Below are positions 36,286 through 48,470 of a DNA stretch of 64,000 nucleotides, in pieces. The translations under genes were made by a program, and so were the position numbers. Source of the DNA: Adiantum capillus-veneris (lineage: Eukaryota; Streptophyta; Polypodiopsida; Polypodiales; Pteridaceae); contig CM043967.1 in NCBI GenBank assembly GCA_014529385.2, positions 10,111,501-10,175,500 on the forward strand, written 5' to 3'. Numbering within the stretch: position 1 is the stretch's first letter; each line of letters begins with the position of its first letter. Below the pieces are notes generated by a model that saw nothing but the letters and a program-made list of their open reading frames with translations, did not search any database and had not been told where the DNA came from.

Positions 36286-37756
36286 AAGATGCAGAGACTC
36301 GTTATACATGGGTAGAGGGAGATTGCCTAGCCATTGCAGAAGGAGAGCAAGATAGCGCTCTCAGTTGCATAGCAAAGAGGTTGAAGTGTAGAGAGAAGTT
36401 AGACATTGAGAGACAAAGAGGAGAGGGAGAATTTTTGTGGGTTGATCAAAAAGTAAGAAAGAGGAGAGAGAAGGAGAGACCCGTCTATAGTGAATAAAGG
36501 GGGGGGGGGGGGGGGAGAAAGAGAAGAGAGAGAGAGAGACTTTGTGGTGCACTGAGTTTGAGAGGGAGATAAGTGAGATTGGAATGTCGTAAGAACTATC
36601 CTAAGAGACTTTAAAGATCACATCGACGAGTTTGGACATTGAGAACAAGGAGAGGCCAATCGTCCACAGCCAAGAAAAAGAAAAGGGACCAGGAGAGATA
36701 GACTTAGAGATAGGGAGCAGGAGTGTCTGCTACATATGTGAGCAGGGCATATTTTGTGAGAGACAAATCATTATTTCTCAAAATCAACTACAAGCAAAAA
36801 CTTTCAAAGCGTTAAAGTCAAATTTCAGACCTCTCACCTTACGACTCCGACGACACTGAAGTCGAAGCGCAGCAGTCAAGTTCAGTTCTGAAGGCAATAC
36901 CCATATTTTGATAAATTACATAAAATAAAAACACACACACACTCTCATATAGCATTGTTTAGGGCTAGCCGTCGTAGCACATTGTAATTATTATTCAAAA
37001 GTGAAGCATCGTATCCATTTGAGGGTTGTGAGGCACCCAAAACCTCAACAATAGAGTGCTACCCACATCACGAGATAAGTTTGATTCTCCTCTTTTTGAA
37101 CTTAGTAATAAAAGTCTTAAGATTTTGTAAAAATTGCACATGCACAAAAATTATTAATACAAAGAACCCCTCTAAAATCTTTCTTGCATAGCATATTGTT
37201 CTTCATGCATTTTTGTATATGCATATAATGTCCCATCATTGGAAATACAGAGTAGACACTCTTTTTGCTTCACCTATGCACCTTGAGTGGACTACAACAA
37301 GAAGACAAACTTCCCATATTGCTACCCTTATATTTCATGCCTTCTTATCCTATATGCATCAGCAAATAATCCCTTCAGTACTACTTTGTTAATATTTCAC
37401 ATCCTTATATAGTACTCCAATAATGCGCATATCCCAAAGGCACTTTTTTTTAATGGGTTTTTTCCCTTTGGTTATCCAGGCATTAGACCCTAATTTAGAT
37501 TCTCACCTCTCTACTTCTCTTGTACATACTCTTAATAAATAATGAGCAACCTAGCCATTATACTGCTTAGACAATGCAACAACATCGACTCACACTAGAG
37601 ATCTCCTCACATTTGGACCTTCAAGATGCTATAATGGAATGAACCTCACCAATAGATTCATCAACCAATGAAGACAATACAACCCATTGACAACCAATCA
37701 ACAACCTTCTAACCTCCCTAGGGACTTCTCAATAGTGCTTGCGGACAAGCACTAAA
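36286..37756. other. Unassigned stretch between RT relic and polypurine tract
   Basis: No integrase or other domain recognised. Contains a 17-base G run at about 36499-36515 followed by GA-rich sequence to 36540 and an AC-rich patch at 36930. The missing integrase/RNase H probably once lay here. Confidence 0.4.
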
Positions 37757-38092
37757 ATCAAAAGGGGGGAATGTTAACTAAGCCGATGTTGCTTAATAGG
37801 ATCTTGCTAAAGGCCCAAGCCTAGCAACTACACATAAAGCTAGATGCAAAGAAGCAGTAAAGATTGGAGTTACACATTTTCCCAAAATGGTCAAGTATTA
37901 TAATTTTTTGATTTATTTTTAGCCCTTGTAATAAGTATGATAAGTTATGGGCTCAATGAGAGTTCCAAGCAGTAAAGAAGATGTCAGCTAGTGTGCCTAG
38001 GTAGCAGGTAGAGCAAATGTAGAGCCTTGAAGACCTTGGGCACTTGCACATTGCACATTTTTAACCCTAGGTATATAAGGTAGTGTGTAAAT
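37757..38092 (+). repeat. Polypurine tract and first part of a gypsy 3' LTR (interrupted)
   Basis: AAAATCAAAAGGGGGGAA is a strong polypurine tract, followed by TGTTAACTAAGCC as LTR start at 37772. A TATA box, GTATATAAGG, lies at 38071-38080. The LTR is interrupted at 38092 by the copia element and resumes at 41756/41761. Its right end was not identified. It probably belongs to the gypsy relic at 33107-36285, on orientation and spacing. Confidence 0.7.
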
Positions 38093-38322
38093 TGTTACCA
38101 TATACATGCGGTAGTGATGTGTGTGAACACACTTAGGACCATCGGGGCATTTTTTCCCTCACTAGGAGGTTTTTTCTCCCATGCATTGTATATACGCCCA
38201 ACACTTTAGGGCTATCTCATCTTTCCATTACACACTAAGTAATACTACTCTCTATTGTGTACCTTGAGCTTACTTCATCTTCTCCAAGTTGTGTGTGTTT
38301 CCTTGCAACCCTATTTCGAACA
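38093..38322 (+). repeat. 5' LTR of the deleted copia element (230 bp)
   Basis: TG...CA ends; shares with the 3' LTR the phrases GGACCATCGGGGCATTTTTT and GGGCTATCTCATCTTTCCAT. Followed by the primer site TTAGTATCAGAGC at 38325-38337, a variant of the initiator tRNA-Met site. Confidence 0.93.
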
Positions 38323-38520
38323 ATTAGTATCAGAGCAGGTTGCATCCTCCCGAGCTTCGTCGCCAACACACGCCTACTCACTTAGATTTTTTGTCAGTGC
38401 TATTTTTTTTTATAATAGGTCCCTTTACATTCTTCTACGGGTTGTGCTATATAGAACGTGTTGGTCTCGCTTTGTTTCTCCTCTTTCCGACAATTTTTAC
38501 ATAGGGTGCAGGCATTCACC

Positions 38521-41450
38521 ATGGCTAACAACAACACAGATGTGTTCAAGATGTTTGCTGCTGAGGATAAACTGGATGAAACAATTACTTAATGTGGGCT
38601 TACATGATGCAACATGTTCTTGTGTCAAAGGGCATTTGGAATTTTGTGCAAGGCATTGATGTACGTCTCGGTTCTGAGGATGCAGGCGATGTTGAGGATG
38701 TTGCATGTTTTGGTGGCAGGATTACTGTTGCTAGAGCTATTTTGCCTACAATCAAGCAGGCTCAATGGGATGTAAGAGATACACAAGCTCATGCATTACA
38801 TGCATTATCTGTGAAGTGCACTATTACTCCTCACATTCATTCAGGTAAATCTGCAAAACAGGCTTGGGATATTTTGGCTAGTCTTTATGCAAGTCGCAAT
38901 GAGGCTAAAATTGCATTACTGCTTAAAGAGTTGGAGTCCAAGATTATGCTTGAGGAAGATGAAATGGACACTTTCCTTGGTGGTATCAAGGATATTAACG
39001 AGAAACTTATTTCTATAGGCAAAGTCATTTTTGACAGTTCCCTTGTGTAGACTTTTCTTGATGCTTTGCCAAATTCTTACCAGACTTTTGCTAGTACTTT
39101 GAGACTTATGACCCAAGGAAATCATTAGGTTGTCAAGTTTGATTCATTATGCACATTACTGTTGCAAGAGTCACTTTCCAAAAAAAAAAATAGGGCTAAA
39201 TAGCATGCAGTTAAACATGCCTTTATTGTTGCTCAAAAAAAAAGTGGTAACAGCAATGTAGCCACTTCTCATGGTTCTTCTGCTAGTGGTAAATCACATG
39301 TTCCTAATGCTTCTACAGGCACCACTTTGTTTGGAAATTTTGGTGAAAAGTCAAAAGGAATATGTGTTGCCATTATTGTAAATCCATGATCACAATAGTG
39401 TCCAAAATCGAAGGCAAAAGAGGATAAGAAGAAAGAGGCTAGTTCCACTACAAGTGCATCTATTGTAGAGTCTTCTGTGAAAGGAGATTGTGATGTTGAT
39501 GTAGATACAGAATGGGCTTTTAGTGTACAGTGCACTTATGATCCTTTTGTCCATTATGCATGTATTGCAGTTGCTACATATGCTCATGTGTGGTACTTTA
39601 ATAGTCATGCTACAAATATCTCTCATCGTGGCTTGTTTACCTCTCTCAAGGATGTCCCTCGTGGGAATACAATCACTTGTGCTAACAATGTCTCTTATTT
39701 GATCAAGGGTGTTGGAAACATTGTGCTGATTGCTGCAAATGGTAGTTCTTTCACACTTGTTGATGCATTGTATGTACCTGGGGTGAAAAAGAGCCTTTTG
39801 TCTGTATTTGCACTTGCTAGACTTGATCTTGTTGTCAAATTTGTGGATGACAAATGTACAATTCATGATCTCAATTTTGGTGATGAAATTGTTGCATCTG
39901 GCATTTTGTGATGTGGGTTATATAAGCTCACTTTGTATGACAAGTGTGGGAAGAATTTTGCAAATGCAATTGTGGATTCAAAGGCTGTTTCAGATGCAAA
40001 ACTTTGGCATGCACATTTTGGGCATCTGAATATTGCCAGTTTGCTACATTTGCAAAAATCTGATATGTTTGCTTCTTTGCCGCCTCTTGAAGCACCTCTG
40101 AAGCATGTTTGTGAAGGCTGTATTTTGGGTAAGATGCAGCATTCAAAGTTTCCAATGGATGGTTCAGTTAGGGCTACATGCAAGTTGTAGGTTGTGCATA
40201 GTGTATGAAGTGGGTTTACAAGTTGAAACGTAAGCCGGATGGTGAGATTGATCGCTATAAGGCTCGACTTGTTGCAAAAGGCTATGCACAGTAGAAAGGC
40301 ATAGATTATGAAGAGACTTTTGCTCCCACTTATTGTATGATTGTTGTGCATTTTCTATGTGCATTGGCAACTCATTTTGGATGGGAGGTACATCAATCAT
40401 ATAATTTTTACTGCTTTCTTGAATGGTGAAATATTTGAGGAAGTTTATGTAATGCAACATTGCGGTTTTGTCATTAAAGGACAAGAAGGAAAAGTGTGCA
40501 AATGTAAGAAAGATTTGTATAGATTGAAGCAATCTCCTCGTGCTTGTATGAGAAAGTTGACACTGATTTGGTCAAATGAGGCTTTGATAACGGTCCAACA
40601 GAAAGCACATTGTACGTAAATCATGAGGGTATTGCCTTGTGTCAGACAAGTTACACAGAGACATTGCTATATAAGTTTAGACTTGAGGGTTGCAAACCTA
40701 TTGCCACTCCCATGGAAACACATTTGAAATTGAGTCTTCATGATGTTGGTGATCCTGTTGATGTCACTCTTTACCAAATTATTGTTGGATGCCTTATTTA
40801 TGTATGCAACAAGAGACCTGAATTTTGCAATTTCACAGGTCATCAGATTTATGCATAGCCTAGGGTCTAAAAATTTGCTTTTGTCAAGCGGATCTTTTGC
40901 TACTTGAGTGGCACTTTACATCTTGGGTTTTTTAATCCCAAGGGGGGATCATTGCCACCAAATTTACATGCTTTTTTGGACTCAGATTGGGGTGGTTGTT
41001 TTGACCACAAGTGGGCTTTGTTTCATGCTCGATAGTTCATGCATATCATGGTTGAGCAAGAAGCAACCTATTGTGATCACTTCCACTTGTGAGGTTGAGT
41101 ATAGGGCAATCTTCATAGCTACGGTTTAGTGTGAATGGCTTAGACGCCTTATGGCTGATTTGAGTGTTGGACAGGACACCTCCAACATCATCTCCACTAA
41201 CAATCAGAGCGCATTAGCGGTTGAAAAGAACCCAATTTTTCATGCTCGCACAAAAACATTGAGGTGCATTACCACTTTGTCAGAGTGAGGCTCTCGGTAG
41301 GAGAGATCAAATTGGCTTATGTGCCAACACAAGACAACATGGAAGACCTTTTCATACAAAGGCATTGTCCCGTGAGAAGTTTGAAGCTTTCCACAAAGCT
41401 TTGGGCTTACTCCCTTTTGTGGAGTGATAAGTGACGGATCATGTCCTCGG
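38521..41450 (+). pseudogene. Copia gag-pol relic lacking integrase core and RT catalytic box
   Basis: Starts MANNNTDVFKMFAAEDKLDE at 38521. A frameshift near 38590 leads to a UBN2-type gag (38592-39050: KSAKQAWDILASLYASRNEAK). Then comes a protease region whose catalytic Asp position reads YFNSHATNIS (normal family D-S-G-A) near 39595, and GAG-pre-integrase LWHAHFGHLN...CEGCILGKM (39933-40190). The reading then jumps directly to RT at 40207 (MKWVYKLKRKPDGEIDRYKARLVAKGYAQ region), so the integrase is gone. After LKQSPRAC (40530) it jumps to YVNHEGIALCQTSYTE (40610), losing YVDD. RNase H end (41050-41130) and the copia tail follow. Both gaps look like clean deletions. Confidence 0.9.
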
Positions 41451-41528
41451 ATCATGTCCTCAGGGCATGGCACTTCCTATACTCTATGTGCCATCTCTTG
41501 TTCACCACATCACTCCCAAAGGGAATTT

Positions 41529-41755
41529 GTTACCATATGCATGTGGTAGTGATGTATGTGAATACACTTAGGACCATCGGGGCATTTTTTCCCTCACTAG
41601 GAGGTTTTTTCATGTGCATTGTATAAACACACGTCACTCTAGGGCTATCTCATCTTTCCATTGCACATTAAGTAATACTACTCTCTGTTATGTGCCATGA
41701 GCTTCCTTTGTCTCCAAGATGATGTGTCTATTTCCTTGCAGCCCTATTTCCAACA
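41529..41755 (+). repeat. 3' LTR of the deleted copia element (227 bp)
   Basis: Preceded by the purine tract CCCAAAGGGAATT; TG...CA ends and followed by TSD TAAAT. Differs from the 5' LTR by scattered changes and small gaps (for example TTTTTTCTCCCATGC against TTTTTTCATGTGC), so the insertion is old. Confidence 0.93.
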
Positions 41756-41760
41756 TAAAT

Positions 41761-42727
41761 GAAATTAGGGTTTTCAGCCTCATTTGTTGAGAAAACTTCT
41801 AGTGAGAGGTCATGTAGTGTATGGCTATGGAGTCTTTGAGCTTCTTCATGCTCATGTGACTTGATTAACATTAATTAATGCTCTTAATTTTCTTTCACTA
41901 TGCCTCTCTCACTCTCTATTGATAATCTCTATTGCCTTAATTGACTCGATCTTAACTAATTAGTGGTTAAATACTCTCTAACCTTGTGTGATTTCCCTCT
42001 ATTCTTTGTGTGTGCATGTAGATTCGATTGAAGCTCAATTGCTTGGTAGAATTGTGTGTTTGTTCTTGTGTGATTAATGAATAGAATGATCGGATTATTG
42101 ATGTTGTGTATCATTGGAATCAATAGTGCGATTAATTAAGTTGATTTAGGTGAGGAAAATTGGAAGTGGAGATTGCCAATCTTGGGACTTTGCTCCTCCA
42201 TAGGCCAAGATCACCTCATAGAGTTAACTATTTGTGTTGCCTTGATTAGCTCACTAATCTTCTGTGAGTGTTTCCATGCCCTAGCCGGGTAGCTCATCTC
42301 TTTGAATCGACATTTATATGTTGTTCATTGGAGCTATGCTACGATGGACCTCCAACACCATCATGCACATCAAAAAGCAAGTTAGTATTTTTCCATGCCT
42401 GCACTCCAGGTGTCAAGTCTTCAAGGCACTTGTTATCGATGACCACTATGACTAGTTGAGGAAAGCATTGATCTTATAACCTAAGAGTTAGCCATGTCCA
42501 TGTATGGTTGGTTGGAAAAGTAGGGGCTAATATGTGCTACCACCTTTATGTAGAACATAGCAAGAAATTCTATGGTGTGTTTTTTTAATAAAAGGAGTTG
42601 GAAATGGTGTCATAAAATATAATATCTAACTTTACCAAATGATTTTCTCATATTAAAGTGATCACTTAATATGGAAAGACAAAAGGGGAACAAGAGTTAG
42701 GATATATATGTGTGCTTCTAGACCTAT
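41761..42727 (+). other. Continuation of the interrupted gypsy LTR, then unassigned
   Basis: Follows directly on the second TSD copy, so its first part is the LTR sequence that was continuous with 38092. No domain or tRNA found. The LTR end and start of the next element could not be placed. Confidence 0.4.
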
Positions 42728-42929
42728 CTCAACCGGGGACCGAAAGGAGAAATGGTTGCATCTCAATAGGGGTCCAAAAGGAGACAGTCTACCAAAGAGC
42801 AATGTGCAATAAGTGCTTTTAGATTTACCTCAACAAGGGACCAAGAGAAGAGATGGTTACATCTCAAAAGGGGTCCAAACGGAGGTAGTCTATCAAAGAG
42901 CAATGTGCATCTAATAGAGCCTAAAAGAC
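42728..42929 (+). repeat. 101-bp tandem duplication
   Basis: CTCAACCGGGGACCGAAAGG at 42728 recurs as CTCAACAAGGGACCAAGAGA at 42829. Both copies continue through GGTCCAAA(A/C)GGAG and CAAAGAGCAATGTGCA. Non-coding. Confidence 0.85.
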
Positions 42930-43098
42930 CTTAGGGTTAGCTTCATTAAAGACCTCCACACAAAAGTTACTATTAAAAAGTCCTTTGACCTTACGCAAGT
43001 TAGGGCTAACCTCGAGGTGGGAATCCTATCCAAGCATGAGGTGCTAAGATGCTTAAAGTGGTTGTGGGAACCTTGCCCAAAGCTTGAGGTGATTTTTA

Positions 43099-43308
43099 TG
43101 CTTAAATGACTAAGGTTTTTGAAATGTTAAATTCAAAGATAAAGTCTCAAGAGGCGTGAACTTTCCATGCTTGAGTGACTAAGGCTTGAAGTATTCAATT
43201 CAAAACAAATGACTTTAGAAGCATAAAAGACACATGCTTGCTTGATTGACTAAGCCCTTGAAGGATTCAATTCAACCAAATGACTTAATAAGCATAAAAG
43301 ACATATGT
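43099..43308 (+). repeat. Three units of a ~70-bp tandem repeat
   Basis: TGCTTAAATGACTAAGG (43099), TGCTTGAGTGACTAAGG (43168) and TGCTTGATTGACTAAGC (43238) open three units that share 'attcaattcaa' and, in the last two, 'aagcataaaagacacatg'. Together with the array at 42728 this looks like the repetitive part of the 5' LTR of the gypsy element whose primer site is at 44212. A short GA repeat lies at 43465-43491. Confidence 0.8.
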
Positions 43309-44200
43309 TCAAATGATCCTCCACATGTGGCCCTCATGTTGTGCTTGAATGCTATTGGATAGGTTTTAAAGGGGTCCAATGAGAATTTAGATACATAAAA
43401 GAAACAATTAAGTTCTTTTTCTCAAATAGGAAAAAGAGGACACATGTCCAAATGAAATAATAAAATAATACGAGAGAGAGAGAGAGAGAGAGCATGAGCA
43501 GGGGGTATACTCTCCCACACACACACATTATCTCATTGTGTGGAGTACAAAGTGTAAGAGCTCCATCTCCTTCTCCAAGTTTGTTGAGAAGTGGAGAGCC
43601 TACACTAACACTCTTGGCTATGGAATGCAAATCTAACCAAGAGCCATGCTTCAATGCTTAAGCTTGCCATCTTCTTCATCTTCATTACTATGCTATTATG
43701 ATATGCTAAGAAAGAAGAGTGATGATAAGTGAGGAACAATTTCTTTCTCCTATGGAATGTTTCTTCTTCCTCTAACTACCCTCATTCCCCGCTAGCTCTC
43801 TCCACCTTCTAAGGTGTTTGAGGCCTTGGGACTAAGGCTTGGGATACTTAATGCTTTTTGCAAAGTTTATGTTAATCTCGTGATGCATGAAGCTTTTCAT
43901 CTTCATAGCATCACCAAGGTCACAAGGAACAAAAAGATTGTATTGTAACAAGTCTCTCTTGATGGGAGAATCTATAATACAAACGCCTTTTGGAGGGGGG
44001 ATCGGCTCCAGGTCCTCAACTATTGTCATGTTCTCTAATACTCTCTCTCTTGCAAAAGTATTGTTCATGCCAAGTTAATTAAGTACTATGTTTATGTTGC
44101 TACCATCAATAAAGTTCACCCTCTATGTTCTCAAAGTGATCTCACAAAAATGCTCACTTTAATTCTCTTAATTCCACTATTCTCAAAGTTCATAGGCAAT

Positions 44201-44228
44201 TCCCATTACATTGGTATCATAGCATTTG
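44201..44228 (+). other. LTR end and degenerate initiator-Met primer site of a gypsy element
   Basis: CCCATTACA (ending CA at 44210) is followed by TTGGTATCATAGCATTTGG, close to TGGTATCAGAGC. Its position 400 bp before a gag start fits a leader. The LTR's left end is not resolved. Confidence 0.6.
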
Positions 44229-44572
44229 GTTTCTCTTTTCTTGCTTAAGAAGAGAGGTCCTTAAGTAGCATATAAATGGTTGATTTTGTTAATTATATTA
44301 GGGTAAGTGAGACTGGGATCTATTATAGGTTTTGTTGAGCCCACTATGTGGGATATGGTGCACACCTTGGGAGCTTTGGTCTTAATAATGGGGTCTTTTT
44401 AGACTTGCCTATGGCTTTAGCCATAAGAAGTCCGAAAGGAGCTATCCCTCAACAATTCTGCTATGTTAGACCCACCCCACTAATCTCTATAATTAACTAA
44501 TTCGAGCCATGGGTGTAGATACTTAAGTGGTTATTTTCAAAGGCTAAGAGGAGTAGCAACTAAGGTTTTTAA

Positions 44573-46000
44573 TTGCCAAAGGATACACTAAGTAAACACA
44601 TAAGTCTAACTAGCATGGCTGACCATAACCAAGAGAATAGAATGAACATTGATAACTTTGATTTTGCACATGAAGGTGCTAATGATGATGTCCCCATGTT
44701 TATCAATTATCTTGTTACTAGGTTGCATCAAGCAATGGGCAACCCTACTTTGCAAGCCAAAGTTACCCACCAACAACTTCGTGCTTATGGGATTTCCCTT
44801 CCTCTCCAAGAGAAGAGAGAGTTTAGGAGGCCTCTTGATGAGACTCCCAAAAGAAGACTCTCTCCCATAAGAGAGGAGGAATCCAAAGAATGAGAAATAA
44901 GTGAATCCCTAATTTTCTTTAGAGATGTGACTCCATAAAGACGGTGGTCTAGACTATCGCCAACTCCTCCCAAGAGGGAACGGTCAACCCATAGTCCTTC
45001 TCCTCATCACTCCAAAAGGGAAGCGAGGAAAAAAAGGAAGAAAAAGGCAAGAAAGAGGTCACCCTCTTCTCCTTCTTCTTCACCTTTCTCTTCTTCCGAT
45101 GAAAGCAATAGTTATTCTCTTAGAGAATACAAGAGGAGAGGACATTGCAAAACTTACCCAGCATGGCGAAGGTCCCAAAAGCTCAAGAAGTTCAAAGAGG
45201 GAGGAAAGAGTATCTCTTTTCTCACCTATGATGGCACCTTTGGTGCCACAGACAAAGTATTGGCCTTCATCCAACAATTTGATACGGCCTTTGGAGATGA
45301 GGGCTTCACGGAGTCCTCCAAGCTATGCCATGTAGCTATGCACTTCCAAAAATTTGCTTGTCAATGGTGGGCTAGTCTTTGTGGCAATGGCAAGGCCCCA
45401 AAGACATGGAAAACTTTACAAGTTTCCATCATGAATCAATTCCTTGTAAGCACTACAAAGGAAAAAGTGCTTACCAAATGGTGGAGCTTGAAGCTGCTCT
45501 TCAACGAGTCTATCCACAAATATGTAGACAAGTTTTGGGATTTACATCTCAAAGGTACAGTCTTTCAAAGAATAGACTTTGTCGAACAAAAGAAACAATT
45601 TTGTGTGGTATTACCTAAAGAAATCGCCGAATATGTCGACTCACAACAGCCTAGCTCTATCACTGAAGTCATCCACCACACTATGGTTGCTTCAAGGATC
45701 ACTTTCCAACAAGGGGCAAGAAGAAATTTCAAGCCCATGGAAAAGAAGGATTGAAATGAAGCTAAAGGAAAGAGCAATGCTTAAAACTCTTCCCAAGGCA
45801 ACACCAACACCAACAACAACAAGGCCAAGAAGAAAGGAGCTTACAAAGGTAAAAATAAGCTCTCTCCCAAAGAATTAGAGGCCTTTCATAAAGACTATAA
45901 ATGTTTTAAGTATGGGGAGCAAGGACATGGTTATCATTCTTGCCCCAAAAGAAATGTGCTCAATGACACTCCTAGAGCTTCCATGGTTGAATCTCCAAAA
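44573..46000 (+). pseudogene. Ty3/gypsy gag relic (outer element of the nest)
   Basis: MADHNQENRMNIDNFDF at 44615 opens the N-terminal part and stops at 44891. An Arg/Ser/Lys-rich linker follows in another frame. Then the capsid core (45230-45754) has YDGTFGATDKVLAFIQQFD and AMHFQKFACQWWASL, the classic gag signature 'F......A..WW..L'. The zinc knuckle at about 45901-45945 reads CFKYGEQGHGYHSC: the second cysteine is replaced by Tyr. Stops and frameshifts make it inactive. Confidence 0.88.
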
Positions 46001-48470
46001 GAGGATACTCATTGCAAAGGATCATCTCTCTCCTATACTTGGCGAAAATTAAGGGAGCATGATGCCTTCATCTTGTTTGACCCTGGCTCTACTCACAACT
46101 TCATATCAACGGAGTTGTCCACCAAGTTAGGCATTCAAGCTTTTGAGATGGGAGATACTGTAACTGTTGACATAGCTTTCAAGGGAGAGCAAGCCTCCGT
46201 TACTCCCTTGATTTGGAAGTTGAGGCTTCACGTCCAAAGCTATATCGACAAAGAAGACTTTTTCTATCTCTCCTCTCCAACATGAGGATGCTATCCTAGG
46301 GGCACCATGGTTCAACTGCATGGCTGCCAACATGAAGTTCCCTGAAAGGAGAATCTACTTCACCTACAGGGAAAAGAGCTTGTACATAGATGCTAACGAG
46401 TTGGGGAACACCATATCCTTGGTAAATACGCTTGCTTTGATAAGTCAATGAAAATCTCTATTTTTGCGTATATGATTTTTGTTAGAGAATCTGTAAATGA
46501 TTCTAATGTTTTCACAAGTAGCAATAAAGGGAATCAAGAGGAATTAGAGTTGTCTAGTTTCCTAAATGGATTCCAAGATGTTTTCATTGATGACATTTCT
46601 AGTGAGCTACTTCCAAAATGAGGGGATGATGACCATGCAATAGAGCTTCTACTAGGAAGCTAACCGCATAATAAACTTCCTTATTGAGTTTCACAAGCTC
46701 AACAAGAGGAGATCATGAGGCAAGTGCATGAATTGGTGGAAAAAGGAATGGTGAGGCCTAGCTCCTCTCCATTCTGTTTACCAGTACTTTTAGTGCAAAA
46801 TAAAGATGACACATATCACATGTGTGTCGACGATAGAGCACTAAATAGAATCACTTTAAAATAATAAAAAATAATTTTCCGTGCCACGAGTAGAAGATCT
46901 ATTTCATAAGTTACAAGTTTTGGCCTAACAAATGCTCTAACCTGCTTCAAACTCATGATGGACAAAAAACTTCAAGCCACTCAAATTCTCTTGAGGAGTA
47001 CAAGTGACACCTCCAGGTAATCTTTCAAGTTGTGAGAGAATAAGGCTTTTATTAATCAAAAGAAAAGTGATTTTTTCCTACAAGAGATTCAATATTTAGG
47101 TCACATTATCTCTCAAGATGGTATCCGTATGGATCCATCAAAGTTGGAGGTAATAAAAGCATGGCCTAATCCAAGGAATCTACATGAGCTAAGAAGCTTT
47201 ATTGGTATGTGTGCATACTATAGATGCTTCATAGCAAAATTCTCTCAAATAGCAGGACCATTGCATGACTTAACAAAGAAGAACATTAAGTACTCATGGA
47301 CTGGTAAAGGACAAAATGCTTTTGACAAGCTCAAAGAGAAGCTTATCTCTCAACGTCCTCATGCTTTTGGATCTCTCAAAGCCATTTGGGGTCCAATGTG
47401 ATGTTTTGGTGATTGCCTTGGAGCAGTCTTGCATCAAGAAGGGCGTGCCATAGCATATGAGAGTCGAAGGCTCAATGCCGATGAACGGGTCTTGGGCATA
47501 TACGAAAAAGATCTTTTAGCTATCTACATGCCTTAGACACATGGAAGCACTATCTCTTGGGGGCTCCATTCATCCTATGAATGGATCACAAAGCCTCAAG
47601 AACCTCATGATGCAAACCAAGCTTTTTGACAAAAAAATGAGGTGGGCAAATTTTCTTTCGCAATTTCAATTTCATATTGCTCACATTGCTGGCAAGCACA
47701 ATCAAGTGGTCGATGCACTTTCACAACGGCCAAGGGGTAAATGTGGTGTCTATAGCAACTCACAATGATCTATCTTTTATAATAGATGAGTATGCTACTG
47801 ACCAAGACTTTAAGTAGGTAATTACAGCGTTTGCATTAGGGAAGAAACAAAGAACCATTCACCTTGAAGGATGGTTATCTTCCAAATGGCAATAGGCTAT
47901 GTGTTACTCACCCATACATCAAGAAAGTCATGTATGAATCCCACGCTTCTCCTTATGCGGGGCAAAGAATGATTCCATAATCTATTCTTTGAGGAGTAGA
48001 AATGTATTTATGTTGGTCTACCATGAAAAGTAAACATACATGAGTATGTTTCAAAATGCATGGGATACCAAAAATTGGAATTTGATCAAGGGAAGCAACT
48101 TAGATTGTTTGAATTGACATGCTTAGCCACTCTATGCCTGCCAAAAAGACTATTAAGGCACATTAAACAGCAACACTCTTTAGTGGAATTTGATCAAGCG
48201 AAGCGACTTAGATTATTTGAATTGACATGCTTAGCCACTCTATGCCGGCCAAAAAGACTATTAAGGCACATTAAACGGCAACACTCTTTAGATCTCAAAT
48301 CATGGCTTGCCAACATCCACAGTGTCCGACAAAGATCCTAGAATGACCAGTAATTTCTAGAAGGGTCTCTTTGAGAATCTAGGAAGTAGATTAAATTTCT
48401 CCTTTGGCCTATCATCCACAAATGGATGACCAAAGTGAAATAACTAATCTAATGATTCTTGAAAGGCTAC
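46001..48470 (+). pseudogene. Ty3/gypsy protease, RT, RNase H and first half of integrase (outer element)
   Basis: Protease FDPGSTHNFIS (46075-46110; DPGS where DSGS is usual). RT: EIMRQVHELVEKGMVRPSSSPF (46700-46780) and FGLTNALTCFKLMMDK (46915-46965). The next block already starts FINQKKSDFFLQEIQYLGHIIS (47050-47110), so the YxDD catalytic segment has been deleted. Connection: ELRSFIGMCAYYRCFI (47190-47230). RNase H: AIAYESRRLNADERVLGIYEKDLLAIY (47450-47530). Chromovirus/gypsy DALSQRP at about 47715. Integrase continues to YHPQMDDQSEITNLM and is cut at 48470 by the inserted 15-kb element; it resumes at 63475. Confidence 0.88.
48077..48292 (+). repeat. In-frame 108-bp tandem duplication inside the integrase relic
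   Basis: GGAATTTGATCAAG(G/C)GAAGC at 48077 recurs at 48185. The two 108-bp units differ at only a few bases (for example CTGCC/CCGGCC-type C-G changes) and both keep the reading frame (36 codons each: EFDQ(G/A)K(Q/R)LRLFELTCLATLC). The duplicated segment corresponds to the integrase zinc-binding/core linker. Confidence 0.95.

Larger units (their letters stand above)
38093..41755 (+). mobile_element. Complete but internally deleted Ty1/copia element (3,663 bp)
   Basis: Direct LTRs at 38093-38322 and 41529-41755 both start TGTTACCATAT(A/G)CATG and end CAACA or GAACA. TAAAT occurs at 38088-38092 and 41756-41760, a perfect 5-bp target-site duplication. The interior carries a primer site, gag, protease and fragments of RT/RNase H, but integrase core and the RT catalytic segment are missing. 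It sits 13 bp downstream of the TATA box of a gypsy LTR. Confidence 0.95.
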
